Source: Solimonas thermocellulolyticum
Lineage (GTDB): Bacteria; Pseudomonadota; Gammaproteobacteria; Nevskiales; Nevskiaceae
Length of the DNA stretch: 64,000 nucleotides
Reading direction: 5' to 3'
Assembly: GCF_040327995.1 (NCBI RefSeq)
Contig: NZ_JBEPIJ010000006.1
Span: 62,001-126,000, forward strand
Position 1 is the first letter of the stretch. Each line of letters begins with the position of its first letter. The notes under the pieces were generated by a model. The model ran no database searches, had not been told where the DNA came from, and was given only the letters and a program-made list of their open reading frames with translations. Below are positions 26,192 to 34,612 of the stretch, one piece after another. Made by a program: the position numbers and the translations under genes.

Positions 26192-28390
26192 ATGCGTGTA
26201 CTTGATTCCCGCTTGGCGCTGGCCGCGCTGCTGCTCGCGGGCAAGCCCGCCCTCGCCGAAGAAGCCACCGAAGTGGCGACGACACTCTCGCCGGTCATCG
26301 TCAGCGGCGAACTGGTCACGCGCGAGGCAGAGCACACGACGAGCAGTGTCGCCGTGCACGCCGGCGCCGCCGCCGCACGGTCCGCCGAAGAATCCAGCAG
26401 CAGCACGCTGCCGACCATCACCGTGCACGGCGAGAAGACCGAGCGCTCGCTGCAGGACACGGCGAGCAGCGTCGTCGTGATCGACGCAACCGACCTGGAG
26501 CGCCGCGCCGGTCTGGCCACGGTCAACGAGGTGCTCGCGCGCATCGCCAACGTCACGCTGACCGAAGGCAGCAACTTCGCGCCGGCGATCCGCGCGATCG
26601 ACGGCACCGGACCGGCGCAGGGCGCCGACGCCGCGCTCGGCGGCACGCGCTCGCGCGTCGCGCTCTTCATCGACGGCCGGCCGGCCAGCTACAACGAAAT
26701 CACCTTCGGCGATGCCTCGGTCTGGGACGTCGAGCAGATCGAGGTGTTCCGCGGCCCGCAGAGCACTCTGCAGGGCCGCAACGCGATCGGCGGCGCGATC
26801 GTCGTGAGGACGAAAGACCCGAGCTGGGACTTCGAGAGCGCCGGCCGCCTCGTCGCCGGCAATCATGAGCTGCGCCAGGCCGCCGCGATGATCAGCGGCC
26901 CGATCGTCGACCGCCGCGTCGCCTACCGCCTCGCCGTCGAGCGCCTGACGGGGAGCAGCGACATCGACATGCTCGGCTACGAGCGCGTGCCCGACCCTGC
27001 CGAACTCGAAGCAACGACGCTGCGCGGCAAGCTGCTGTTCGAATCGGCGTCGGTCGAGGGCCTGTCGACGCTGCTGACCATCAACCATGCCGATCACACC
27101 GCGCCGCAGGTCGAGTTTGCGCGACGCCCGTTCGCAGATCGCGAAAGTCCGTATCAGGACCCGGACAATTTCAGCACCGACCCGACCTTCAATCCGCGTT
27201 CGACCGGGGCGATCATCGATACCCGCTGGAATCTTTCCGGTGGCCGGCACTTCGAGAACAAGCTCGCCTACACCGACGTGCGGATCGAGCGCCGCGCGCA
27301 GCCGGGCAATGGCAACGTGATCACCGACATCCGCGAGCTGTTCCTCGAACCGCGTCTGGCCTTCGGCGCGCTCGACGGCCGACTGTCCGGCTTCGGCGCG
27401 CTGTACCTGTTCCGCGCCGACCAGGATGAAATCGGCGACATCATCGGCGGCAGCGATTTCGAGGACCTGACCACCACGGCGGCAGTCTTCGGCGAGCTCA
27501 CCTATGCGCTGACACCGGCGCTCGATCTGATTGCCGGCGGCCGCTACGAGCAGGAGAAACGCGAACGCAGCGGCAGCGCCAATGTCTTCGTGCTCGACTT
27601 CGACGAAACCTACTCCGAGTTCCTGCCCAAGCTCGGCCTGTCGTGGCAGGCCAGCGGGCAGTGGACGCTCGGCGCCACGGTGGCGCGCGGCTACAACGGC
27701 GGCGGCGCCGGCTTCACCTACGACGAGCCGTTCACCAGCTACGCCTACGACGCCGAATACGTCTGGAACTACGAAGTGTTCGCGCGCGCCGCGTTGCTCG
27801 ATCGCCGCGTCACGCTGCAGGCCAACGCCTTCGTCGCCGACTACGAGGACCTGCAACTGCCGTTCGACCTGAATCCCGATCCGCAGATCTGGTCGGTAGT
27901 GATCCGCAACGCCGAGCGTGCACGTGTCAGCGGCGCCGAGTTCGGCGCGCGCTGGCTGGCCCTGCCGGGCCTCGAGCTGTTCGGCGACGTCGGCGTGCAA
28001 CGCACCGAGATCCGCCGCTATCCGAACGAGCAAGGCCAGAGCCTCGAAGGCAATGAACTGGCGCGGGCACCGGATGTCACCGCCAACGCCGGCTTCACCT
28101 GGCGTCACGGGTCCGGCTTCGAACTCGGCGCCGACGTGCGTTACTCGTCGGCGTACTACTCTGACGTGCGCAATCAGGCGCAGGATGAGGTGGACGCCTA
28201 CTGGTTGGTCAACGCGCAGGCCGGCTACCGCATCGTGCCGAACGTCCGCGTGTTCGCCTATGCCACCAATCTTCTCGATGCCGACGAGCCGGTGCTCATC
28301 GAACCCGGCGACGTGAGCACACCCGACGACGACGTCGCGGCATTGCTGCGCGCGCGCCGCATTGGTATCGGCGTCGACCTTTCTCTCTGA
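26192..28390 (+). CDS. TonB-dependent outer-membrane receptor (1)
   Basis: A 732-residue receptor with a signal peptide (cut near KPALA^EEATE). The plug starts at SLQDTASSVVVIDATDLERR and includes NVTLTEGSNFAPAIRAIDG and VEQIEVFRGPQSTLQGRNAIGG; the barrel ends in RIGIGVDLSL. The N-terminus carries a doubled block: TLSPVIVSGELVTRE with TTSSVAV, then TLPTITVHGEKTERS with TASSVVV, so two TonB-box-like stretches occur about 120 bases apart. The ribosome site AAGGAG fixes ATG 26192. Ligand is unknown; the Fur site and PepSY proteins upstream favour an iron chelate. Confidence 0.9.
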   Translation: MRVLDSRLALAALLLAGKPALAEEATEVATTLSPVIVSGELVTREAEHTTSSVAVHAGAAAARSAEESSSSTLPTITVHGEKTERSLQDTASSVVVIDATDLERRAGLATVNEVLARIANVTLTEGSNFAPAIRAIDGTGPAQGADAALGGTRSRVALFIDGRPASYNEITFGDASVWDVEQIEVFRGPQSTLQGRNAIGGAIVVRTKDPSWDFESAGRLVAGNHELRQAAAMISGPIVDRRVAYRLAVERLTGSSDIDMLGYERVPDPAELEATTLRGKLLFESASVEGLSTLLTINHADHTAPQVEFARRPFADRESPYQDPDNFSTDPTFNPRSTGAIIDTRWNLSGGRHFENKLAYTDVRIERRAQPGNGNVITDIRELFLEPRLAFGALDGRLSGFGALYLFRADQDEIGDIIGGSDFEDLTTTAAVFGELTYALTPALDLIAGGRYEQEKRERSGSANVFVLDFDETYSEFLPKLGLSWQASGQWTLGATVARGYNGGGAGFTYDEPFTSYAYDAEYVWNYEVFARAALLDRRVTLQANAFVADYEDLQLPFDLNPDPQIWSVVIRNAERARVSGAEFGARWLALPGLELFGDVGVQRTEIRRYPNEQGQSLEGNELARAPDVTANAGFTWRHGSGFELGADVRYSSAYYSDVRNQAQDEVDAYWLVNAQAGYRIVPNVRVFAYATNLLDADEPVLIEPGDVSTPDDDVAALLRARRIGIGVDLSL

Positions 28391-28407
28391 AACCCCACGG
28401 AGTCATC

Positions 28408-30480
28408 ATGCAGAACCATGCGATGCGTGTGGCCGCCTGCGCGGCCGCGCTGATTCTCAGTGCACCGTCGGCGGCACAGGACGAGCCGACCGAAGTTGCG
28501 ACCACGCTCGCCCCTGTCGAGGTCACCGGCGAGCGCGACGACGAGCCGCCGTATCTCGCCGAGGAGGCGAGCACGGCGACCAAGACCGGCACGCCGATAC
28601 TCGAGACGCCGGCATCGGTATCGGTGATCACCGCCGAAGCGCTGCGCGATCGCGGCGCGCTGACGCTGCAGGATGCGCTGCGCTACTCCGCGGGGATCAT
28701 GTCGGACGCCTATGGCCTGGACAACCGCACCGACTCGGCGATCCTGCGAGGCACCGAGTTCCAGAGCGTGGTCGACGGCATGCGCGATCAGTTCAACTAC
28801 TACAACACGACGCGCCCGGACGTGTACGCCTTCGAGCGCATCGAGATCCTGCGCGGGCCCGCCTCGGTGCTCTACGGCCAGGGGCCGAGCGCCGGCATCG
28901 TCGCGCTGGTCAGCAAGCGTCCGCGCGCGGAGGCTGCGCACGAACTGATCGCCGAGTACGGGCGCTTCGATCGCCGCCGCATCAACGTGGACTCGACCGG
29001 ACCGATCGACGGCGACGGCGAGTGGCGCTATCGCACCGTGGGCGTGCTACAGCGCTCGGACTCGCAGGTCGACTACGCATTCTACGATCGCGAGATGCTC
29101 TCGCCCTCGCTGAGCTGGGTGCCGACCGACCGCTTCACCTGGACCCTGCTCACCCACTACCAGCGCGACGACAGCCGCAACGCGATCAGCTTTCTGCCGC
29201 ATTCCGGCACCTTGCTGGACAACCCCAACGGCCGCATCCCGGTCAGCCGCTTCACCAGCGAGCCGGATTTCGACCGCTTCGAAGCGACGCGCCATGCGGC
29301 CAGCTCGTTCATCGACTGGCAGATCGCGGACACCTGGTCGCTGCACCAGTCGCTGCGCTTTGCCGTCAACGACAACCCGTACTACACGCTCTACCCGGAC
29401 GTGTTCAGCAATCCGCAAGACCCGTTCCTGGACGACACCCGCCGCACGGTCGCGCGTTTCGTCTACGCCGAGCTGCGCGATCAGCGGGACTGGACCGCCG
29501 ACCATCGTGCGGTCGCACGCTTTGCGACCGGCGCGGTCGCGCACCAGCTTCTGGTCGGCGTGGACCATGCGTATTCGCGCTTCACGCGCCGATCGGGCAG
29601 CGCGTATCTGGACGCGCCTTTCGATCTGTTCGATCCGGCCTACGGGACTCCGGTCGAAATGCCCGAGCTGTCCGATCCGTTCACGACGCGGGCGCGCTAC
29701 ACCGGCGTCTACGCGCAGAACCAGATGCGCATCGGCAACTGGATCGCGCTCGGCGGCCTGCGCCACGACCGCAGCGGCGTCGAGCCGCAGGGCGGCGAAG
29801 AGGCCAGGGAGAACGAGACCACGGGGCGCGCCGGCCTGATGTATGAGACGGATTTCGGACTCGCGCCTTATCTCAGCTACGCGACCTCGTTCCAGCCGAA
29901 CACCGACGTAGACCCGGACTCCGGCGAGGTCTTCGATCCGCTCGCCGGCAAGCAGATCGAGATTGGTCTGAAGTACCAGCCCGATGGCGGCGACACGCTG
30001 CTGACGCTGACCTGGTTCGACCTCACCGAGGAGAATCGCGTGTTCTACGACCTCGCGAGCTTCGTGCCGTCGGTATCTGACGTCGACTCGCGCGGCGTCG
30101 AGTTCGAAGGCATCACCCGCCTCGGCGATCTCGATCTGACGGCGAGCTACACGTACATCGACATCGCCAAGCGCCGCCAGTATTTCGCGGTACAGCCGCG
30201 GCATCTGGCCTCGCTGTGGGCAACGTATGACTGGCGCGGCTTGAAGATCGGTGCGGGCACCCGCTATCTCGGCTCGACCACCGACGACGGCGGCACGCTG
30301 CGCCTGCCGGCGGTGCTGCTGTTCGACGCGATGCTGGCTTACGACGTCGAGCGCTGGCGCGTGGCCGTCAACGCGACCAATATCGAAGACCAAACCTACG
30401 TCACGAGTTGCCTTGCGCGCGGCGACTGCTTCTACGGCAACCGCGGCAACGTCGTCGGCAGTGTCGGTTACCGGTTCTGA
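28408..30480 (+). CDS. TonB-dependent siderophore receptor (2), ferrichrome/FhuA-like branch
   Basis: A 690-residue receptor. The signal peptide ends near SAPSAA^QDEP, then the TonB-box region TEVATTLAPVEVTGE. The plug shows ETPASVSVITAEALRDRGALTLQDALRYSAGI and FERIEILRGPASVLYGQGPSAGIV. The C-terminus NIEDQTYVTSCLARGDCFYGNRGNVVGSVGYRF carries the Cys pair and closing Phe of the siderophore (FhuA/FoxA/FpvA) branch. It lies 17 bases after receptor 1 and shares its TEVATTL mature start. Its stop abuts the convergent phosphodiesterase gene. Confidence 0.92.
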   Translation: MQNHAMRVAACAAALILSAPSAAQDEPTEVATTLAPVEVTGERDDEPPYLAEEASTATKTGTPILETPASVSVITAEALRDRGALTLQDALRYSAGIMSDAYGLDNRTDSAILRGTEFQSVVDGMRDQFNYYNTTRPDVYAFERIEILRGPASVLYGQGPSAGIVALVSKRPRAEAAHELIAEYGRFDRRRINVDSTGPIDGDGEWRYRTVGVLQRSDSQVDYAFYDREMLSPSLSWVPTDRFTWTLLTHYQRDDSRNAISFLPHSGTLLDNPNGRIPVSRFTSEPDFDRFEATRHAASSFIDWQIADTWSLHQSLRFAVNDNPYYTLYPDVFSNPQDPFLDDTRRTVARFVYAELRDQRDWTADHRAVARFATGAVAHQLLVGVDHAYSRFTRRSGSAYLDAPFDLFDPAYGTPVEMPELSDPFTTRARYTGVYAQNQMRIGNWIALGGLRHDRSGVEPQGGEEARENETTGRAGLMYETDFGLAPYLSYATSFQPNTDVDPDSGEVFDPLAGKQIEIGLKYQPDGGDTLLTLTWFDLTEENRVFYDLASFVPSVSDVDSRGVEFEGITRLGDLDLTASYTYIDIAKRRQYFAVQPRHLASLWATYDWRGLKIGAGTRYLGSTTDDGGTLRLPAVLLFDAMLAYDVERWRVAVNATNIEDQTYVTSCLARGDCFYGNRGNVVGSVGYRF

Positions 30481-31449
30481 TCAAGGGCAGGCCGGCGCTT
30501 CGCCCGCGCCGCTCGGGGTCAGCCGGGTCGTGTGCAGACGATTCTGGATTCGCAGCAGGCAGGCCGGAAAGTTGGTGATGATGCCGTCGACACCGATGTC
30601 GATCAGACCGCGGATATCGGCCTCGCGATCCGCGGTCCACGGCACCACCTGCTTGCCGAGCGCATGCGCGATTTCGACGAAGCCGGCGTTGAGATCGGGC
30701 GATGCAAACTGCGGCGCCACGTACTCGTGTCCGCGCAACGCGGCGTAGCTCAGGTTCGGCAGCGCTCCACTCGGGGTCAGATACAAGGTCTTGATCGTCG
30801 GATCGAGCGACTTGAACGCGTCGATGGCCAGCGGATTGAAGGACTGCACGATGATGCGCTCCGGGATGCCGCTGGCCTGAATCTGCGCCACCAGCAATTG
30901 CGCGGCGCGCAGCCCGGCCGCGGTCAAGCCGTCGAGGCTGTCGAGGCCGATCTTGATCTCGATCGTGACCGTCGGCGCATAGGCACCCTTGAACTGCGCA
31001 GCGAAGTCGAACAGCTCCGTTGCGGTCGGCACGCGCACGCCGTGTCCGCGCAGCGGATGCGGCAGATCCTCGTTTGGGCTGGTCGTCGGCTGGCCCGGCG
31101 AGAACCAGTATGCGGCGTCGCATTCGCGGATCTCGGCGTACGTCTTGTCGGCGACGCGGCCGCTGCAGTCAGTGGTGCGGTCGAGCGTGTCGTCGTGGAT
31201 CAGCACCAGCACCTCATCCGCCGTCGCCAGCATGTCGGCCTCGAAGTCGTCGACGCCCAGGCGCGCGGCGTTCTCGAAGGCCAGCATCGTGTTCTCCGGC
31301 GCGTAGGCGGCACCGCCGCGATGCGCGCAGACGAAGGGTACGGCGACGAACGACGCCAGCGGCACCGCGCCGTCCGCGCCGACGAGACCGTCCGAGCTGG
31401 CGCAGGCCGCCAGCCCCAGACTTACCCAACCGCACAGCATGCGACGCAT
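30481..31449 (-). CDS. Glycerophosphodiester phosphodiesterase, lipoprotein
   Basis: A 322-residue enzyme that splits glycerophosphodiesters to glycerol-3-phosphate and an alcohol. Lipobox LAAC follows MRRMLCGWVSLG. The GDPD motif CAHRGGAAYAPENTMLAFENA is near residues 40-60, with DFEADMLATADEVLVLIHDDTLDRTTDC and VTIEIKIGL after it; the metal-binding ExD and HD are kept. The C-terminal PWTADREADIRGLIDIGVDGIITNFP closes the TIM barrel. It lies 24 bases after the broken phosphatase-like gene. The product could feed the GlpD-type dehydrogenase near 41-42 kb. Confidence 0.9.
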   Translation of the reverse strand: MRRMLCGWVSLGLAACASSDGLVGADGAVPLASFVAVPFVCAHRGGAAYAPENTMLAFENAARLGVDDFEADMLATADEVLVLIHDDTLDRTTDCSGRVADKTYAEIRECDAAYWFSPGQPTTSPNEDLPHPLRGHGVRVPTATELFDFAAQFKGAYAPTVTIEIKIGLDSLDGLTAAGLRAAQLLVAQIQASGIPERIIVQSFNPLAIDAFKSLDPTIKTLYLTPSGALPNLSYAALRGHEYVAPQFASPDLNAGFVEIAHALGKQVVPWTADREADIRGLIDIGVDGIITNFPACLLRIQNRLHTTRLTPSGAGEAPACP

Positions 31450-31473
31450 CGTTCGCGATCTCCCCGTTGCCGA

Positions 31474-32836
31474 TCACACACTCCAGGCGACCTCGTGCAG
31501 ATGCCGCGCGTTGCGCAGCTTGGTGTGCGCCTCGACGTAGCGCCAGGTTGCGCCGGCATCGGCGAGGATGGTCGGAAAATCGCGCACCGGCTTGATCGCA
31601 TCGAAGCGCGCGATGCCCGGACGTGCCGGCAGGTCGAACTCGTCGATGACGCTGATCGCCTGCGTCGGTTCGCCGTCTTCGGCGGTGTCGACCGCCCAGG
31701 CGGTGCATTTGAGCGTGGCGCCGTCCACGGCGTATTCGACGAAGCCGTAGCGCCGATGCTGTGCCGCGCTCCAGGCGCTGAAGCCGTCGAAGCGGCGCAT
31801 GCCCACGCCGCCACCGCCGGCGCAAACCTGGGTGTAGCCGAACGGCATCGGCCGGCCCAGCCCCATCGGCTTGCTGCGCTGGTAGCCGTGGTCGTGACCG
31901 ACCAGCAGCAGATCGACGCCATAGCGCAGCATGATGTTCTCTTCGAGGAGCACCAGCGTCGGGTTGGCCGGACTGCGCCCCCTGCTCGTCGGTCCAGATC
32001 GTAAAGTGCTGCAGGAACACGATGTAGTCGATCTCGCCGCGCGCGCGACGCAGCGCGGCCTGCGCCAGATCGGTCTCGATCTTGACCAGCTCCGCCGGCA
32101 GCACGCCGTCGTTGATCAGCACACCACCGGTCGAGACCATGAAGTGCACGTGGTTGTAGTCGAAGCTGTAGTACGTCTCGCCGCGGCCAGGATGGGTCAA
32201 GCGCGTGCGGTAGGCGGCGCCGGTGCCGTCCTTGTCCTCGTGGTTGCCCGGGCAGCACAGCGTCGGCACCTGCGCCATCAGATGCTCGGCCTGGTTGAAC
32301 CAGTCGTCCCAGACCGACTGTTCACCGTTGGCAGAGGACAGATCGCCGGCGATGAGCACGAAGTCGCAGTCGCGCTGCAAGATGCCGTCGCGCACCGCGC
32401 GCGAGTACGCGGTGCGGCCGTGATCGCCGAAATGGGCGAAGCGGGATGCGCCGCGTGGCTGCGGTCGCAGCGTAAAGGTCGGCGAGACTGCATCGCCATT
32501 GCGCACGCGATAGCGCAGCGGCAGCGCCGGATCGAAGTCGGTCAACTGCGCGCGGTGCGTTCACACCGCGCTGTCGTAGGCCTGCTGCTGCGTCGCCACG
32601 GCGCTGCGGCTGAGATCATTGTTGCCGTATTCGACAACGCCCTCCGGCGCCGCGAGACCGTCGGTGAACCAGGTGATGGCGCGCGTCGTATGCGCGTCGC
32701 CGCTCCAGCTCGCGTGAACGCCGCGCGGACCTGAGCGGGCCGTCGGCGGCGACGCGCCGTCACCCCCGGAACAAGCGGCCAGCCAGGCGGGCAACACCAG
32801 ACCGGAGCCGGCCTGCAGGAACTTGCGTCGATTCAT
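31474..32836 (-). pseudogene. Purple-acid-phosphatase-like metallophosphoesterase, disrupted
   Basis: The frame begins with a Tat signal (MNRRKFLQAGSG) and a lipobox-like LAAC. A fibronectin-like domain (GVHASWSGDAHTTRAITWFTD) and the metal motifs GDLSSANG, CPGNHEDKDG, IVFLQHFTIW and VGHDHGYQRS follow, so about 453 residues were once encoded. Two lesions break it: an in-frame TGA at 32561-32563 (after QQAYDSAV, before THRAQLTDFDP) and a frameshift in a 5-C run at 31978-31982, where four Cs would restore the frame. Both are single-base events, so sequencing error is possible, but two in one gene favours decay. Confidence 0.78.
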
Positions 32837-32920
32837 CAGCGGTTCGCTCTGTGCGAAATGCATCCGAGCATAGGAGCCGCCGGTGAAACGGCGATGACGC
32901 TGTCGTCGTGACCGGAACAC

Positions 32921-33376
32921 TCAGTCCGCTGGCCGCGTCCAGTGCGCGAACAGCGCGCCACCGATCACGCAGCCCGCGGCCATCGCCAGAAGGCCGGCGA
33001 GGCTGCGCGTGGCGTCGATCAGCACCGGCGGCGGCACCGCGGCATCGGTGGCGCGGATGGCGACGACGACGGCAACGCCCGCGGCCAGCGCATACAGGGG
33101 CGTGCGCACACCCGGCCAGCGCCGCGCGAGCCACATCGCCACGACGAAGGCCGGCAGCCAGGCGACCAGCAGCATCAGCGCGTACAGCGAACCGAAGGCG
33201 GCGAGGTCGTGCAGCGTCGTCTGCAGGCGCACGCGCAGCGGAATGTCGACGAAAGGCAGCAGTTGCTGCAGGTTGAACTGGGTCTGCACGATCGCACCCC
33301 AGGCCGCGGCGATCAGCAGCGCGCCGACGAAGGCGAGGAGCCGCCGTGGCCAGCGCGGCGAGGTGGACATCGTCAT
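32921..33376 (-). CDS. Small polytopic membrane protein of unknown function
   Basis: About 151 residues with four hydrophobic stretches (LLAFVGALLIAAAWGAIV, YALMLLVAWLPAFVVAMWLA, PLYALAAGVAVVVAIRATDA and SLAGLLAMAAGCVIGGALFA). I do not recognise the family. It is divergent from the PQQ-dependent dehydrogenase gene and lies upstream of the broken phosphatase. Start is uncertain between ATGs at 33376 and 33370; no strong ribosome site is seen. Confidence 0.6.
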   Translation of the reverse strand: MTMSTSPRWPRRLLAFVGALLIAAAWGAIVQTQFNLQQLLPFVDIPLRVRLQTTLHDLAAFGSLYALMLLVAWLPAFVVAMWLARRWPGVRTPLYALAAGVAVVVAIRATDAAVPPPVLIDATRSLAGLLAMAAGCVIGGALFAHWTRPAD

Positions 33377-33449
33377 CGGTGAGATTCCGGCATCATCATG
33401 GCGCCGATCATGCCGCAGACGCGGCGCCGCCGTGGAGCTGCCCATACCG

Positions 33450-34577
33450 ATGCGACTCAAACCGCTGCTGTGCCGATTCCTGATCGCCTGCGCGCTGCCG
33501 GCCAGCGCGCAGGCCGCCGACTATCGCGTCGACACCGTCGTCGACGGTCTGGAATTCCCGTGGTCGCTGGCCTTCCTGCCCGACGGCCGCATGCTCGTCA
33601 CCGAGCGTCCGGGCCGCCTGCGCGTGATCGAACGGAACGCCGATGGCCGGCCCACACTGCGTGCGACGCCGATCGCCGGCGTGCCGCCGGTGCTGGCGAG
33701 CGGCCAGGCCGGGCTGTTCGACGTGATGCTCGATCCCGACTTTGCCGACAACGGCGTGCTGTATTTGTCGTTCGCGCACGGCACGTTCGAGGCGAATCAC
33801 CTGCGCATCGTGCGCGCGCGCTTCGACGGCGAGCGTCTGCACGAGCCGACGCCGATCCTGACGACACGGCCGGCGAAGTCGCATACTCAGCATCTGGGCG
33901 GACGCATGGCCCTGCTCGGCGACGGCACGCTGGTGGTCGGCATGGGCGACGGCAATCTCGATCGCACCGACGCGCTACGACTGCACACGCATCTGGGCAA
34001 GATCCTGCGCATCCACCGCGACGGTCGTGTGCCCGACGACAATCCCTTTGTCGATCGTGCACACGGCGGCGACGCCGTTCGCGCCGAGATTCTCAGTTAC
34101 GGCCATCGCAATCCGCAGGCGCTGGTCTATGTCGCGACGCACGGCGCGCTCTATTCCAACGAGCATGGCGCGCGCGGCGGCGACGAACTCAACCGCATCA
34201 CACCAGGCGCCAACTACGGCTGGCCGATCACGACGCACGGCGTCGACTACACCGGCGCGCGCATCACGCCCTACAGCGAGTGGCCCGGCGTGACACCGCC
34301 GCTGACGCAGTGGACGCCGTCGATCGCGCCGTCCGGCATGTGCTGGTATGACGGCACGCTGTTCCCGGCCTGGCGCCACAGCCTGTTCGTCTCCGCGCTC
34401 GCCGAGAAAAGCGTGCGCCGGGTGCCGATGCAAAGCGGCGTGCCCGGCGAACAAGAAGTGCTGTTCCGCGAACTCGGCGAACGCATCCGCGACGTGCGCG
34501 CCGGCCCGGACGGCGCGCTCTACCTGCTCACCGACAGCGCCGAAGGCCGCGTGCTGCGCGTTTCCCCGGGGTCATAG
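33450..34577 (+). CDS. PQQ-dependent aldose/sorbosone-type sugar dehydrogenase
   Basis: About 375 residues with a Sec signal (cut near ASAQA^ADYRV). Six-bladed propeller marks include LEFPWSLAFLPDGRMLVTERPGRLRVI, GQAGLFDVMLDPDFADNGVLYLSF, HLGGRMALLGDGTLVVGMGDG, SYGHRNPQALVYV and NEHGARGGDELNRITPGANYGWP. The His in HLGGR and the Arg-Asn in GHRNPQ are known active-site and PQQ-contact positions in soluble aldose sugar dehydrogenases. It acts in the periplasm on free sugars with PQQ and calcium. ATG 33450 is chosen for the signal peptide; a longer start would run into the divergent gene. Confidence 0.9.
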   Translation: MRLKPLLCRFLIACALPASAQAADYRVDTVVDGLEFPWSLAFLPDGRMLVTERPGRLRVIERNADGRPTLRATPIAGVPPVLASGQAGLFDVMLDPDFADNGVLYLSFAHGTFEANHLRIVRARFDGERLHEPTPILTTRPAKSHTQHLGGRMALLGDGTLVVGMGDGNLDRTDALRLHTHLGKILRIHRDGRVPDDNPFVDRAHGGDAVRAEILSYGHRNPQALVYVATHGALYSNEHGARGGDELNRITPGANYGWPITTHGVDYTGARITPYSEWPGVTPPLTQWTPSIAPSGMCWYDGTLFPAWRHSLFVSALAEKSVRRVPMQSGVPGEQEVLFRELGERIRDVRAGPDGALYLLTDSAEGRVLRVSPGS

Positions 34578-34612
34578 GCTGGCGCGCGGCCCGACCGGCG
34601 CGCCGGTCGCCG

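Noticed and set aside
32837..32920. Pho box before the broken phosphatase gene
   Set aside because: Only a loose CTGTC-like match; no second half-site at the right spacing.
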